This document shows, one piece after another, positions 1 to 5,399 of a DNA stretch of 8,513 nt. Under the pieces are notes generated by a model. The model searched no databases. It saw only the letters and a list, made by a program, of their open reading frames with translations, and had not been told where the DNA came from. How positions within the stretch are numbered: the stretch's first letter is position 1; each line of letters opens with the position of its first letter. This stretch comes from Dehalococcoidia bacterium (GTDB lineage Bacteria; Chloroflexota; Dehalococcoidia; SAR202; UBA11138): assembly GCA_012270625.1 (NCBI GenBank), contig JAAXHZ010000275.1:1-8513 (forward strand). Reading direction: 5' to 3'. Made by a program: the position numbers and the translations under genes.

Positions 1-128
1 AAGTGAAAATGTCAACACTACCTAGTAGGTCAACACCATAGTATTGATGAGTACCCTCCATCTGAATTCAGGCTTACCGCTAGGTCATGTGAATCGGGCT
101 AGCTCCTCATTTCAAAGATTTCGCACTA
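1..128. other. Intergenic region downstream of the SPFH gene
   Basis: This stretch follows the stop of the leftward SPFH gene and holds no credible coding region. No intrinsic terminator (GC stem plus T-run) is visible after the SPFH stop. A 10-base palindrome CTGAATTCAG sits at 62-71. The first 36 bases hold a repeat and palindrome cluster described separately. The region probably combines the end of the nfeD-SPFH transcript with the control region of a gene beyond the left edge. Confidence 0.6.
11..36 (-). promoter_or_regulatory. Candidate promoter/operator: two GTGTTGAC repeats around a palindrome
   Basis: GTCAACAC occurs at 11-18 and again at 29-36, 18 bases apart start to start. Between them ACCTA and TAGGT form an inverted repeat separated by one base (20-30). 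On the minus strand each copy reads GTGTTGAC, and the left copy continues as TTGACA, a consensus -35 hexamer pointing left. Its -10 box would fall outside the window. The arrangement suits a leftward promoter with an operator, but the matching gene cannot be seen. Confidence 0.35.
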
Positions 129-998
129 CTAGTCACCGTCCATTGATCGCCCGACCCCACCTCCAGTCGCGGCATTTATGAACGGATTCAGCAGATTCGT
201 AAACTCCATCGGGAATATGAACTTGGTGCTTTCACTGCTGCCCAGCGCCTTGAGCGTGTCGAAATACTGAAGGCTGAGGGTATTGGAGTCTATCTTCTCC
301 GCGACCATGGAGATCTTATCGAGGGCCGTGCTAAAACCTTCGGCGCGCAGAACGGCCGCCTGCTGGTCGCCTTCGGCGGTCAATATCTCGGATTGGCGGA
401 GACCCTCGGCTCGGAGGATGGCAGATTGCTTCTCGCCTTCAGCAACCGTGATGGCCGCTTGCCGCGTGCCTTCGGCCTCGGTGACAGCGGCGCGGCGGAT
501 ACGCTCAGCTGACATCTGCCGGTTCATAGCTTCCTGAATGTCCCGCGCCGGCTCGATCTCGCTTATCTCCACCTGAGTCACTTTGATGCCCCACCGTCCG
601 GTAATCTCGTCGAGCTTCATGCGGAGGTCTTCATTGATACGCTCTCGCTGAGATAGGACGTCGTCCACGTTCATCTCACCGATGACTGCGCGGAGAGTCG
701 TAGTGGCTATTCCGACGACGGCGGCGTGAAAGTCCACGACTTCAAGAACAGCCTTCTCTGCCTGGTCTTCCATGATGCGCATATAGACGAGGAAGTCGAT
801 GTCGATAGGCGCGTTGTCGAGCGTGATGTTGGTCTGACGCGGGATGTCCATGACTTCCTCGCGCAGGTCAACGGTGCTTGTGGTGTGAAAGGGCCAGAAC
901 AGCAGATTCAGGCCGGGCTGGCGGAGCCCAGCGTACTTGCCGAGAGTGAAGATCGCAACGCGTTCGTATTGGCGGACTATTTTCAGATATGGGATCAT
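129..998 (-). CDS. SPFH/band 7 (slipin/stomatin-like) protein
   Basis: A 289-residue SPFH-domain protein of the stomatin/slipin type, which forms oligomers at membranes and usually works with an NfeD protease partner in membrane quality control. The domain begins almost at the N terminus (IVRQYERVAIFTLGKY, residues 7-22), runs through PGLNLLFWPF (29-37) and VDLREEVMDIP (43-53), and ends near residue 165. A charged, alanine-rich helix follows, with AEG recurring exactly every 11 residues at 175, 186, 197, 208 and 219, then a short C-terminal hydrophobic patch. The hydrophobic N-terminal anchor normal in bacterial slipins is absent, and upstream codons in this frame encode nothing hydrophobic, so membrane attachment may rely on NfeD. 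The ATG overlaps the nfeD stop as ATGA, with GGAG six bases upstream, so translational coupling is likely. The family call is firm; the exact role is inferred. Confidence 0.92.
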   Translation of the reverse strand: MIPYLKIVRQYERVAIFTLGKYAGLRQPGLNLLFWPFHTTSTVDLREEVMDIPRQTNITLDNAPIDIDFLVYMRIMEDQAEKAVLEVVDFHAAVVGIATTTLRAVIGEMNVDDVLSQRERINEDLRMKLDEITGRWGIKVTQVEISEIEPARDIQEAMNRQMSAERIRRAAVTEAEGTRQAAITVAEGEKQSAILRAEGLRQSEILTAEGDQQAAVLRAEGFSTALDKISMVAEKIDSNTLSLQYFDTLKALGSSESTKFIFPMEFTNLLNPFINAATGGGVGRSMDGD

Positions 999-2350
999 GT
1001 GATGCTCCTTTCCATGGCGTCCAGGCTGCTCTCTTTGAATACCTTGAGTGTCACTCCGTCGATCTCCGCGGCGACTACTGTCTCTCCATTCTCGATAGTG
1101 TCTCCTGACTCCGACTCAGCAGTCCACAACTCGCCCGCGAGGTACACCGTGCCCGTCGGGTCGAGGGTCGATCTCACTACACCTGTCTGTCCGACAATCT
1201 GCGAGGTGCGAGAGATGACCTCGATCTCACGCGCCTTGCGTGAAAAGTGAAACAGGCCGAATACTGAGAGCGCAACAAATACTGCCGTGCCACCGAGGAC
1301 GGCCCACCCAACTCTTACGTCCGGGGCCGGCAGGCCGGGCACGCTTGAATCACCGAAGAGAAGGAAGCCTCCGAGAACGAACGCGATTCCGCCCGCAGCT
1401 CCGAATCCACCCCATCCCGGCGCCTGAAGCTCGATGAACACAAGCACAAGGCCTCCTGCGATGAGTGCAAGTCCAATCCAATTGACAGGCAGGTTGCCTA
1501 GACCTACAAACGCCAGTAGCAGAAGTCCCACGCCGGTTACACCTGGGATCCATCCCCCCGGGCTGACGAGTTCGACAATCAGCAGTATGCCGCCGACAGC
1601 AAGAAGTATGAATACCAGCTGAGGGTTGGCCAGCCAGCCCTGGAATATCTGGACCGGAGTCGGCTCCAGTTGTTCGACTGTCGCTTGGCTAGTATCCAAT
1701 GTCCTAACTGACCCTCGTACCTCGACCTCTCTGCCATCGATCTGAGCAAGTAGGTCCGATACATCCCGTGCGCTGATGTCAACGATACCGAGCTCCAGGG
1801 CCTCTTCCGCGGAGTACGACTTGGCCTCGAATATAGTCTTCTCAAGCGCCTCTGAGTTTCGATTTCTCTGTGCTGCTATTCCACGAAGAAGTGCGGCAGC
1901 GTCCTGTGAAGCCTTTGCTTTTATCGTTTCACCCAGGTCATTTCCACCTGCATCTACTGGTGAAGCTGCTCCGATAGTAGTACCTGGAGCCATCGCGGCG
2001 ATGTGACCTGAAGCGACTATAAACGTTCCCGCGGACGCTGCTCTCGCGCCTGAAGGGGTAACAATCATGGCCACAGGAACCGTCGAGTCGAGCAGCGCGC
2101 CAGTCATGTCCCTCATGGAGCTGAGCAGACCTCCGGGAGTATCGACTTCGATAACAAGGAGCGAAGCGCCCGTATTCTCCGCTTCCTCTATCCACCCACT
2201 CAGCACTCGTGCCGAAACAGGATCGATCTCCGTATCGAGGCGCCCAACCATAATTTTGCCGCTGCTCTGCGCATTGAGAGAGCCTGTGAGAGCGGCGGAC
2301 ACAGCCGCGACGATAATGAGTGTCAATACTATTCGGCGTACCGTTGACAT
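995..2350 (-). CDS. nfeD: NfeD-family membrane-bound serine protease (ClpP class)
   Basis: A 451-residue long-form NfeD, a membrane-anchored ClpP-class protease that in archaea cleaves the C-terminal region of its stomatin partner. A signal peptide spans residues 1-27 (RR followed by a hydrophobic run, ending LNA). The protease domain covers about 34-210. The likely nucleophile is Ser106 in the motif GARAASAG, and the likely base is Lys146 in KASQDAAA, by analogy with the known Ser-Lys dyad. Five hydrophobic segments follow at about 245-263, 268-284, 289-308, 314-332 and 347-369, then a C-terminal OB-fold domain (about 376-441, containing GQTGVVRS and GELWTAES). The ATG at 2350 gives a standard signal peptide; an in-frame GTG at 2368 would add six residues. 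Neither has a strong Shine-Dalgarno sequence. The stop overlaps the SPFH start by four bases, giving the classic nfeD-slipin operon. Confidence 0.93.
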   Translation of the reverse strand: MSTVRRIVLTLIIVAAVSAALTGSLNAQSSGKIMVGRLDTEIDPVSARVLSGWIEEAENTGASLLVIEVDTPGGLLSSMRDMTGALLDSTVPVAMIVTPSGARAASAGTFIVASGHIAAMAPGTTIGAASPVDAGGNDLGETIKAKASQDAAALLRGIAAQRNRNSEALEKTIFEAKSYSAEEALELGIVDISARDVSDLLAQIDGREVEVRGSVRTLDTSQATVEQLEPTPVQIFQGWLANPQLVFILLAVGGILLIVELVSPGGWIPGVTGVGLLLLAFVGLGNLPVNWIGLALIAGGLVLVFIELQAPGWGGFGAAGGIAFVLGGFLLFGDSSVPGLPAPDVRVGWAVLGGTAVFVALSVFGLFHFSRKAREIEVISRTSQIVGQTGVVRSTLDPTGTVYLAGELWTAESESGDTIENGETVVAAEIDGVTLKVFKESSLDAMERSIT

Positions 2351-2396
2351 AGTCTCGTGGGCAATCACTTTCAGTCGATTTGATAGTGAGGGTATC

Positions 2397-2431
2397 TTGT
2401 ATGCTTACGGAGTATGGGGCCGTAAATACAA
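2397..2431 (-). promoter_or_regulatory. Bulged stem-loop in the nfeD leader
   Basis: A 12-base-pair inverted repeat. TTGTAT (2397-2402) pairs with ATACAA (2426-2431), and TTACGG (2405-2410) pairs with CCGTAA (2420-2425). A two-base bulge (2403-2404) lies on one side and the loop has nine bases. It lies between the predicted nfeD transcription start (about 2438) and the start codon, so it would form near the 5' end of the message. No T-run follows on the minus strand, so it is not an intrinsic terminator. It could be a message-stabilising hairpin, a leader regulator or a protein-binding operator. Confidence 0.55.
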
Positions 2432-2444
2432 TGCCTTTCGTATC

Positions 2445-2450
2445 ATTATA
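2445..2450 (-). promoter_or_regulatory. Predicted -10 box (TATAAT) for nfeD-SPFH
   Basis: A perfect TATAAT on the minus strand lies about 95 bases upstream of the nfeD ATG. It predicts a start at an A near 2438 and a leader of about 88 bases. No convincing -35 hexamer is seen 15-19 bases upstream (the 17-base spacing gives CTCTTT), so activator dependence or chance cannot be excluded. Confidence 0.45.
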
Positions 2451-2517
2451 GACCAGAGTTCGGGCTTAAAGAGGATAATCGCCACCCGTACACATCCGCG
2501 CCGCGATTTTGCCAGAG

Positions 2518-2545
2518 GAGATTTCTTACTGTACGGGCAAATCTC
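2518..2545 (-). terminator. Stem-loop just after the PIN toxin stop
   Basis: GAGATTT (2518-2524) pairs perfectly with AAATCTC (2539-2545) across a 14-base loop. On the minus strand the hairpin begins five bases after the toxin stop codon. No U-tract follows it, so it is at best a weak terminator or a barrier to 3' degradation. Confidence 0.3.
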
Positions 2546-2550
2546 GGCCG

Positions 2551-2937
2551 TCAGGAGACCTCGGCGATACGGCAGCCCATAGCTGAAAAGAACTCCTCGT
2601 CGATACATGCGACAGCCATACCCGTCTCGAGCGCCGTGGCTGCGACTATCGCGCTCAGCATCGCCTCTGGATCAGCAGAATCCAGATCGCGAGCAATCTG
2701 ACCTGCCCTCTGAGCCGCGGCCCCGGTAAGATCTAGTACATCGACCAGGTCCATAAGGGCTGCGATCTGGATCTCAGCACGACGATCAGGAGCGCGGCGA
2801 ACCAGCTCGGCCAGCGATGAGGCGGTCACGGCCGCGTTTAGGTCGCCGCTTGCAGCTTGCGCCAACCATCGATCGCCAGCGCCGCTAGTCCAGAGAGTCT
2901 CAACGATGGCAGTATCCAAGATGGTATCGGCACTCAC
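2551..2937 (-). CDS. PIN-domain toxin (VapC-like), divergent active site
   Basis: A 128-residue PIN-domain protein, the fold of VapC toxins, which are Mg-dependent ribonucleases. It shows DTILDTAIVE (Asp8), TASSLAELVRRA (Glu44), LSAIVAATALETG and ACIDEEFF (Asp113). In VapC proteins the motif before IVAATA normally begins with Asp; here that place is Ser95, while the other three acidic positions are kept. Asp89 and Glu91, a few residues earlier, might compensate. The start is set at GTG 2937 because AGGGAG lies nine bases upstream and family members start just before the first Asp. An in-frame TTG at 2988 would add 17 residues with no family support. The frame stays open back to the antitoxin TAG, 81 bases upstream. 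The gene follows an antitoxin gene on the same strand, as in vapBC operons. Its activity is uncertain. Confidence 0.8.
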   Translation of the reverse strand: MSADTILDTAIVETLWTSGAGDRWLAQAASGDLNAAVTASSLAELVRRAPDRRAEIQIAALMDLVDVLDLTGAAAQRAGQIARDLDSADPEAMLSAIVAATALETGMAVACIDEEFFSAMGCRIAEVS

Positions 2938-2946
2938 TTCAACATG

Positions 2947-2952
2947 CTCCCT
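2947..2952 (-). promoter_or_regulatory. Ribosome binding site setting the PIN toxin start
   Basis: AGGGAG on the minus strand lies nine bases before GTG 2937 and decides between this start and the TTG at 2988. Confidence 0.65.
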
Positions 2953-3018
2953 GTTTGCAGCGGCATCTCGTGGTGTGATGCCATCCAAAGCCGTGAGATC
3001 TTCATAGATCCCAAGTTC

Positions 3019-3312
3019 CTAGTCTGAGTTTACGGCCTCTCGGAGGATAGCTCTCGCCTCATCCGAAGTTAATTCAACCGGAGCGCCGAAAGGCTGCCTC
3101 AATTGCATTCCGAGGTATTCATCATCCCACACCGAGCGTGGGGAACGAGCGGACTGCGAATCTCCAGTTAGGGCCGACTCGAGGGCGCCTTCTATGAACT
3201 CCCGCAAAGGAACTCTCATCTCAGCAGCCCTGGCCTTAGCCGCGAGATAGACGTCCTCTCTGATCTGTGCATACAGTTGTCTGGTTGGCTGATTGACTCT
3301 TTCTCGCGGCAA
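3019..3312 (-). CDS. Antitoxin, ribbon-helix-helix-like (VapB-type)
   Basis: A 97-residue protein that looks like the antitoxin of the downstream PIN gene. A short strand (RQLYAQIRED, residues 11-20) is followed by two helices (VYLAAKARAAEMR, 21-33; PLREFIEGALESAL, 35-48), matching a ribbon-helix-helix DNA-binding domain. The tail (SVWDDEYLGMQLRQPF and LTSDEARAILREAV) would be the toxin-binding part. The start is TTG 3312, because GGGGGAG lies six bases upstream. The frame stays open further, to 3384, but that extension runs into the AT-rich control region and adds a non-conserved hydrophobic stretch. VapB-type proteins usually repress their own operon by binding palindromes near the promoter, and candidate palindromes lie just upstream. 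The TAG stop lies in the same frame as the toxin. The role is inferred from fold pattern and neighbour; no enzyme motif is present. Confidence 0.75.
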   Translation of the reverse strand: MPRERVNQPTRQLYAQIREDVYLAAKARAAEMRVPLREFIEGALESALTGDSQSARSPRSVWDDEYLGMQLRQPFGAPVELTSDEARAILREAVNSD

Positions 3313-3318
3313 TTGGCA

Positions 3319-3325
3319 CTCCCCC
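3319..3325 (-). promoter_or_regulatory. Ribosome binding site setting the antitoxin start
   Basis: GGGGGAG on the minus strand lies six bases before TTG 3312. It supports this start over the longer open frame reaching 3384. Confidence 0.65.
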
Positions 3326-3389
3326 AAATATATATTGTTTAATATTATCAGATATGGCGTACATGCGCCTTCATACTTATGCATGTTCT

Positions 3390-3403
3390 AATATGTACAT
3401 ATT
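3390..3403. repeat. Perfect 14-base palindrome AATATGTACATATT
   Basis: The sequence equals its own reverse complement over all 14 bases, with no spacer. It lies 77 bases upstream of both the antitoxin start and the glycerate kinase start. Its size suits the site of a dimeric DNA-binding protein such as a ribbon-helix-helix antitoxin. Confidence 0.5.
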
Positions 3404-3440
3404 GCCCAATGTCTGTCTGTTCCTAGCGGACCCCACGGTG

Positions 3441-3470
3441 TTCACCTTGACGCTTTTCTTATATTACAAT
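3441..3470 (+). promoter_or_regulatory. Candidate promoter of glycerate kinase
   Basis: TTCACC (3441-3446) and TACAAT (3465-3470) are 18 bases apart and predict a start near 3477. The glycerate kinase ATG is at 3480, so the message would be leaderless or nearly so. A better -35 hexamer, TTGACG (3447-3452), is only 12 bases from TACAAT and so is badly placed. Confidence 0.4.
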
Positions 3471-3479
3471 CTCTCTGAT

Positions 3480-4637
3480 ATGAAGATTGTAATTGCCCCG
3501 CAGACCTTTAAAGGCAGCATCTCTGCCCTTGATGCAGCGATAGCTATCCAAGCTGGCGTTCTTGAAGTTTTACCAGGCGCCGAGACTATTCTGGTACCGG
3601 TTGCGGACGGCGGTGACGGTACCCTGGAGACGTTGGTCGAAGGATCGAGAGGCGCAATCCGCACGGCTTCGGTTACAGGACCGCTCGGTGAGCGCAGAGA
3701 GGCCAACTGGGGAGCTCTTGGAGACGAAATCACTGCTGTAATCGAGATGGCCCGCACATCTGGCCTCGCGCTCGTTCCTCTCGACGCCAGAGACCCGATG
3801 AACGCGACCACATACGGCCTTGGAGAAGCCATCAGCGCCGCCCTGGACGAAGATTTTCGCACGTTCATCGTTGGCATAGGTGGGAGCGCGACCAACGATG
3901 CGGGCGCAGGCATGGCACAGGCGCTGGGAGCTGCCCTTACGGATCGCCGCGGAACTATCTTACCCCCTGGCGGGGCCGCTCTAGCTCAGTTGGAGCACAT
4001 CGATCTCTCAAGGCTCGATAGCAGGATCGCTGAATCGACATTCATGGTGGCCTGCGACGTAACCAATCCGCTGACTGGCCCGGAAGGAGCATCAGCGATT
4101 TACGGCCCCCAGAAGGGCGCTACTCCCGAAATGGTCACAGAGCTAGATTCAGCGCTCGAAAACTTCGCCGACGTCGTTCGCAGGGACATCGGATTGGACG
4201 TGGAGACTCTGCAAGGGTCTGGAGCTGCCGGGGGGCTAGGAGGCGGAATGGTGGCATTCCTGAACGCGGAGCTGCGCGCGGGCGTCGATATCATCATGGA
4301 CATAGTAAACATCGAGCGCCACCTCGAAGGGGCGGATCTTGTGGTAACCGGCGAAGGGGCCTTGGACTACCAGACCGTGTACAACAAGGCGCCCATAGGG
4401 GTCGCACAGCGCGCTCGGAGCCTGGGAGTGCCAGTGGTGGCAATCGCCGGAACACTTGGCGACAGGTACGAGCTGGTCCACGAACATGGCATCGACGCGG
4501 CATTGCCTATTCCAAGCGGCCCTATGACACTTGAAGAGGCTTCTGAGAATGCTTCAGAGTTGATTACTCAAACCACGCAACGCATGATGCGTCTTATGCA
4601 GACCGGCGCCAAGATATTCGGCCAGTCCAGCGCCTGA
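3480..4637 (+). CDS. Glycerate kinase (GlxK/GarK family)
   Basis: A 385-residue glycerate kinase that phosphorylates D-glycerate with ATP, in this family usually giving 2-phosphoglycerate, which enters lower glycolysis. The length is typical. Family motifs appear in order: MKIVIAPQTFKGS at the start, PVADGGDGT (40-48), GIGGSATNDAGAGMAQALG (132-150), ACDVTNPLTGPEGAS (191-205) with IYGPQKGA (207-214), GSGAAGGLGGG (247-256), and VVTGEGALDYQTVYNKAPIGVA (288-309). ATG 3480 is chosen because the family starts at MKIVIAP; the frame is open upstream to 3354 but that part covers the AT-rich control region. There is no Shine-Dalgarno sequence before the ATG, and a -10-like TACAAT ends ten bases before it, suggesting leaderless translation. 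The gene is convergent with lutC, 12 bases apart. It may handle glycerate made from glycolate or related hydroxy-acids; that link is inference. Confidence 0.93.
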   Translation: MKIVIAPQTFKGSISALDAAIAIQAGVLEVLPGAETILVPVADGGDGTLETLVEGSRGAIRTASVTGPLGERREANWGALGDEITAVIEMARTSGLALVPLDARDPMNATTYGLGEAISAALDEDFRTFIVGIGGSATNDAGAGMAQALGAALTDRRGTILPPGGAALAQLEHIDLSRLDSRIAESTFMVACDVTNPLTGPEGASAIYGPQKGATPEMVTELDSALENFADVVRRDIGLDVETLQGSGAAGGLGGGMVAFLNAELRAGVDIIMDIVNIERHLEGADLVVTGEGALDYQTVYNKAPIGVAQRARSLGVPVVAIAGTLGDRYELVHEHGIDAALPIPSGPMTLEEASENASELITQTTQRMMRLMQTGAKIFGQSSA

Positions 4638-4649
4638 ACACCTGCTCCC

Positions 4650-5399
4650 CTACCCTATCAGCACCATGTGGACCTCGCCGGGACCGTGAACCCCTGTCAC
4701 GAGCTTGTATTCGATGTCCGCTGTTCGACTCGGACCGGTGATGAGATTCATGTAGCTGCCCAGGTCTCCGTTGAGGAAGTCATGTCGTCGCATGGTAAAC
4801 ACCTCGTCCAGGCTCGCTACCACCTGCCCGCGTTCTACTAAAGCGATATGTACCGGCGGAAGCAGCGACACCAGCCTACTGACCCCAGTGGTTGGCACTA
4901 TAACGCAGGTGCCAGTTTCAGCGATCGCGTAGTCGACGCCTGTAATCCCGATATCGGCGTTTGCCATCGTGTCTCGCAACCCCGCGCGAGATTCATCTGC
5001 CACAGAGACATCGCCGGTGCGTTCGATCGCAATTGGTGTCAACTCGATACCGGCAGCAGAGAACAGATCGTCTCGGACGACCTCCCGAACTACACGGTGG
5101 AGCGAATGGACTGCCGACCTGGCCTCCAAGTCTCGCGCGACTTCAAGCACGTATGCGCCTGCTTCTTCCACGTTGGTGACTCGCGCAACATTCCAGCCGG
5201 AAGCCTTCCCTGAGACGGCAAGCGCGTCCATAAGCCCGTCTGCGTTCGTATCGGACAGCGCCTCGACTGTCCTCACACGTTCAGCCAGCTCATCGGTCGC
5301 CCCCAGAGCTGAAGGCGGCTCGCTTGTTGGAGCGCTCAATGGCTCGGAACGACCAAGCGCACCTCGAATCCGCTCCAGGAACTCGACTCGTTCGTTCAT
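4650..5399 (-). CDS. lutC: LUD-domain protein, LutC-type
   Basis: A 249-residue LUD-domain protein, the LutC subunit type of the LutABC complex that oxidises L-lactate to pyruvate in Bacillus subtilis. An N-terminal helix of the form ERVEFLERIRGALGR is typical. The LUD core shows ADIGITGVDYAIAETGTCVI (148-167), RLVSLLPPVHIALV (175-188) and the C-terminal ITGPSRTADIE (220-230) with GVHGPGEVHMVLIG (236-249). No cysteine cluster is present, as expected for LutC. The ATG overlaps the lutB stop as ATGA, so the two are probably coupled; an AGGA lies about ten bases upstream inside lutB. It is the last gene of the operon. The substrate could be another 2-hydroxy acid; the sequence does not decide this. 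Confidence 0.92.
   Translation of the reverse strand: MNERVEFLERIRGALGRSEPLSAPTSEPPSALGATDELAERVRTVEALSDTNADGLMDALAVSGKASGWNVARVTNVEEAGAYVLEVARDLEARSAVHSLHRVVREVVRDDLFSAAGIELTPIAIERTGDVSVADESRAGLRDTMANADIGITGVDYAIAETGTCVIVPTTGVSRLVSLLPPVHIALVERGQVVASLDEVFTMRRHDFLNGDLGSYMNLITGPSRTADIEYKLVTGVHGPGEVHMVLIG

Larger units (their letters stand above)
3326..3479. promoter_or_regulatory. Divergent control region between antitoxin and glycerate kinase
   Basis: This non-coding region is clearly more AT-rich than its neighbours, especially at 3326-3356. On the minus strand GATAAT and TAATAT close to the antitoxin start are possible -10 boxes, with no good -35. The inverted repeat ACATGC (3361-3366) / GCATGT (3381-3386) and a perfect 14-base palindrome (3390-3403) lie between the two genes. 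GTACAT also appears twice, at 3359-3364 and 3395-3400. The most likely reading is a shared promoter area with antitoxin operators. Confidence 0.5.

Noticed and set aside
726..1250. Open frame of 174 codons opposite the SPFH/nfeD junction
   Set aside because: It crosses the boundary of two recognised genes antisense and shows no domain.
2405..2608. 67-codon minus-strand frame spanning the end of the PIN gene and the nfeD upstream region
   Set aside because: It overlaps the toxin 3' end, the TATAAT box and the hairpins, and has no recognisable domain or good ribosome binding site.
3447..3452. TTGACG as the -35 box for glycerate kinase
   Set aside because: It is only 12 bases from TACAAT and has no -10 at normal spacing.
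3464..3913. Open frame of 149 codons opposite the glycerate kinase start
   Set aside because: Antisense to conserved kinase motifs; Pro/Ser/Ala-rich shadow composition.
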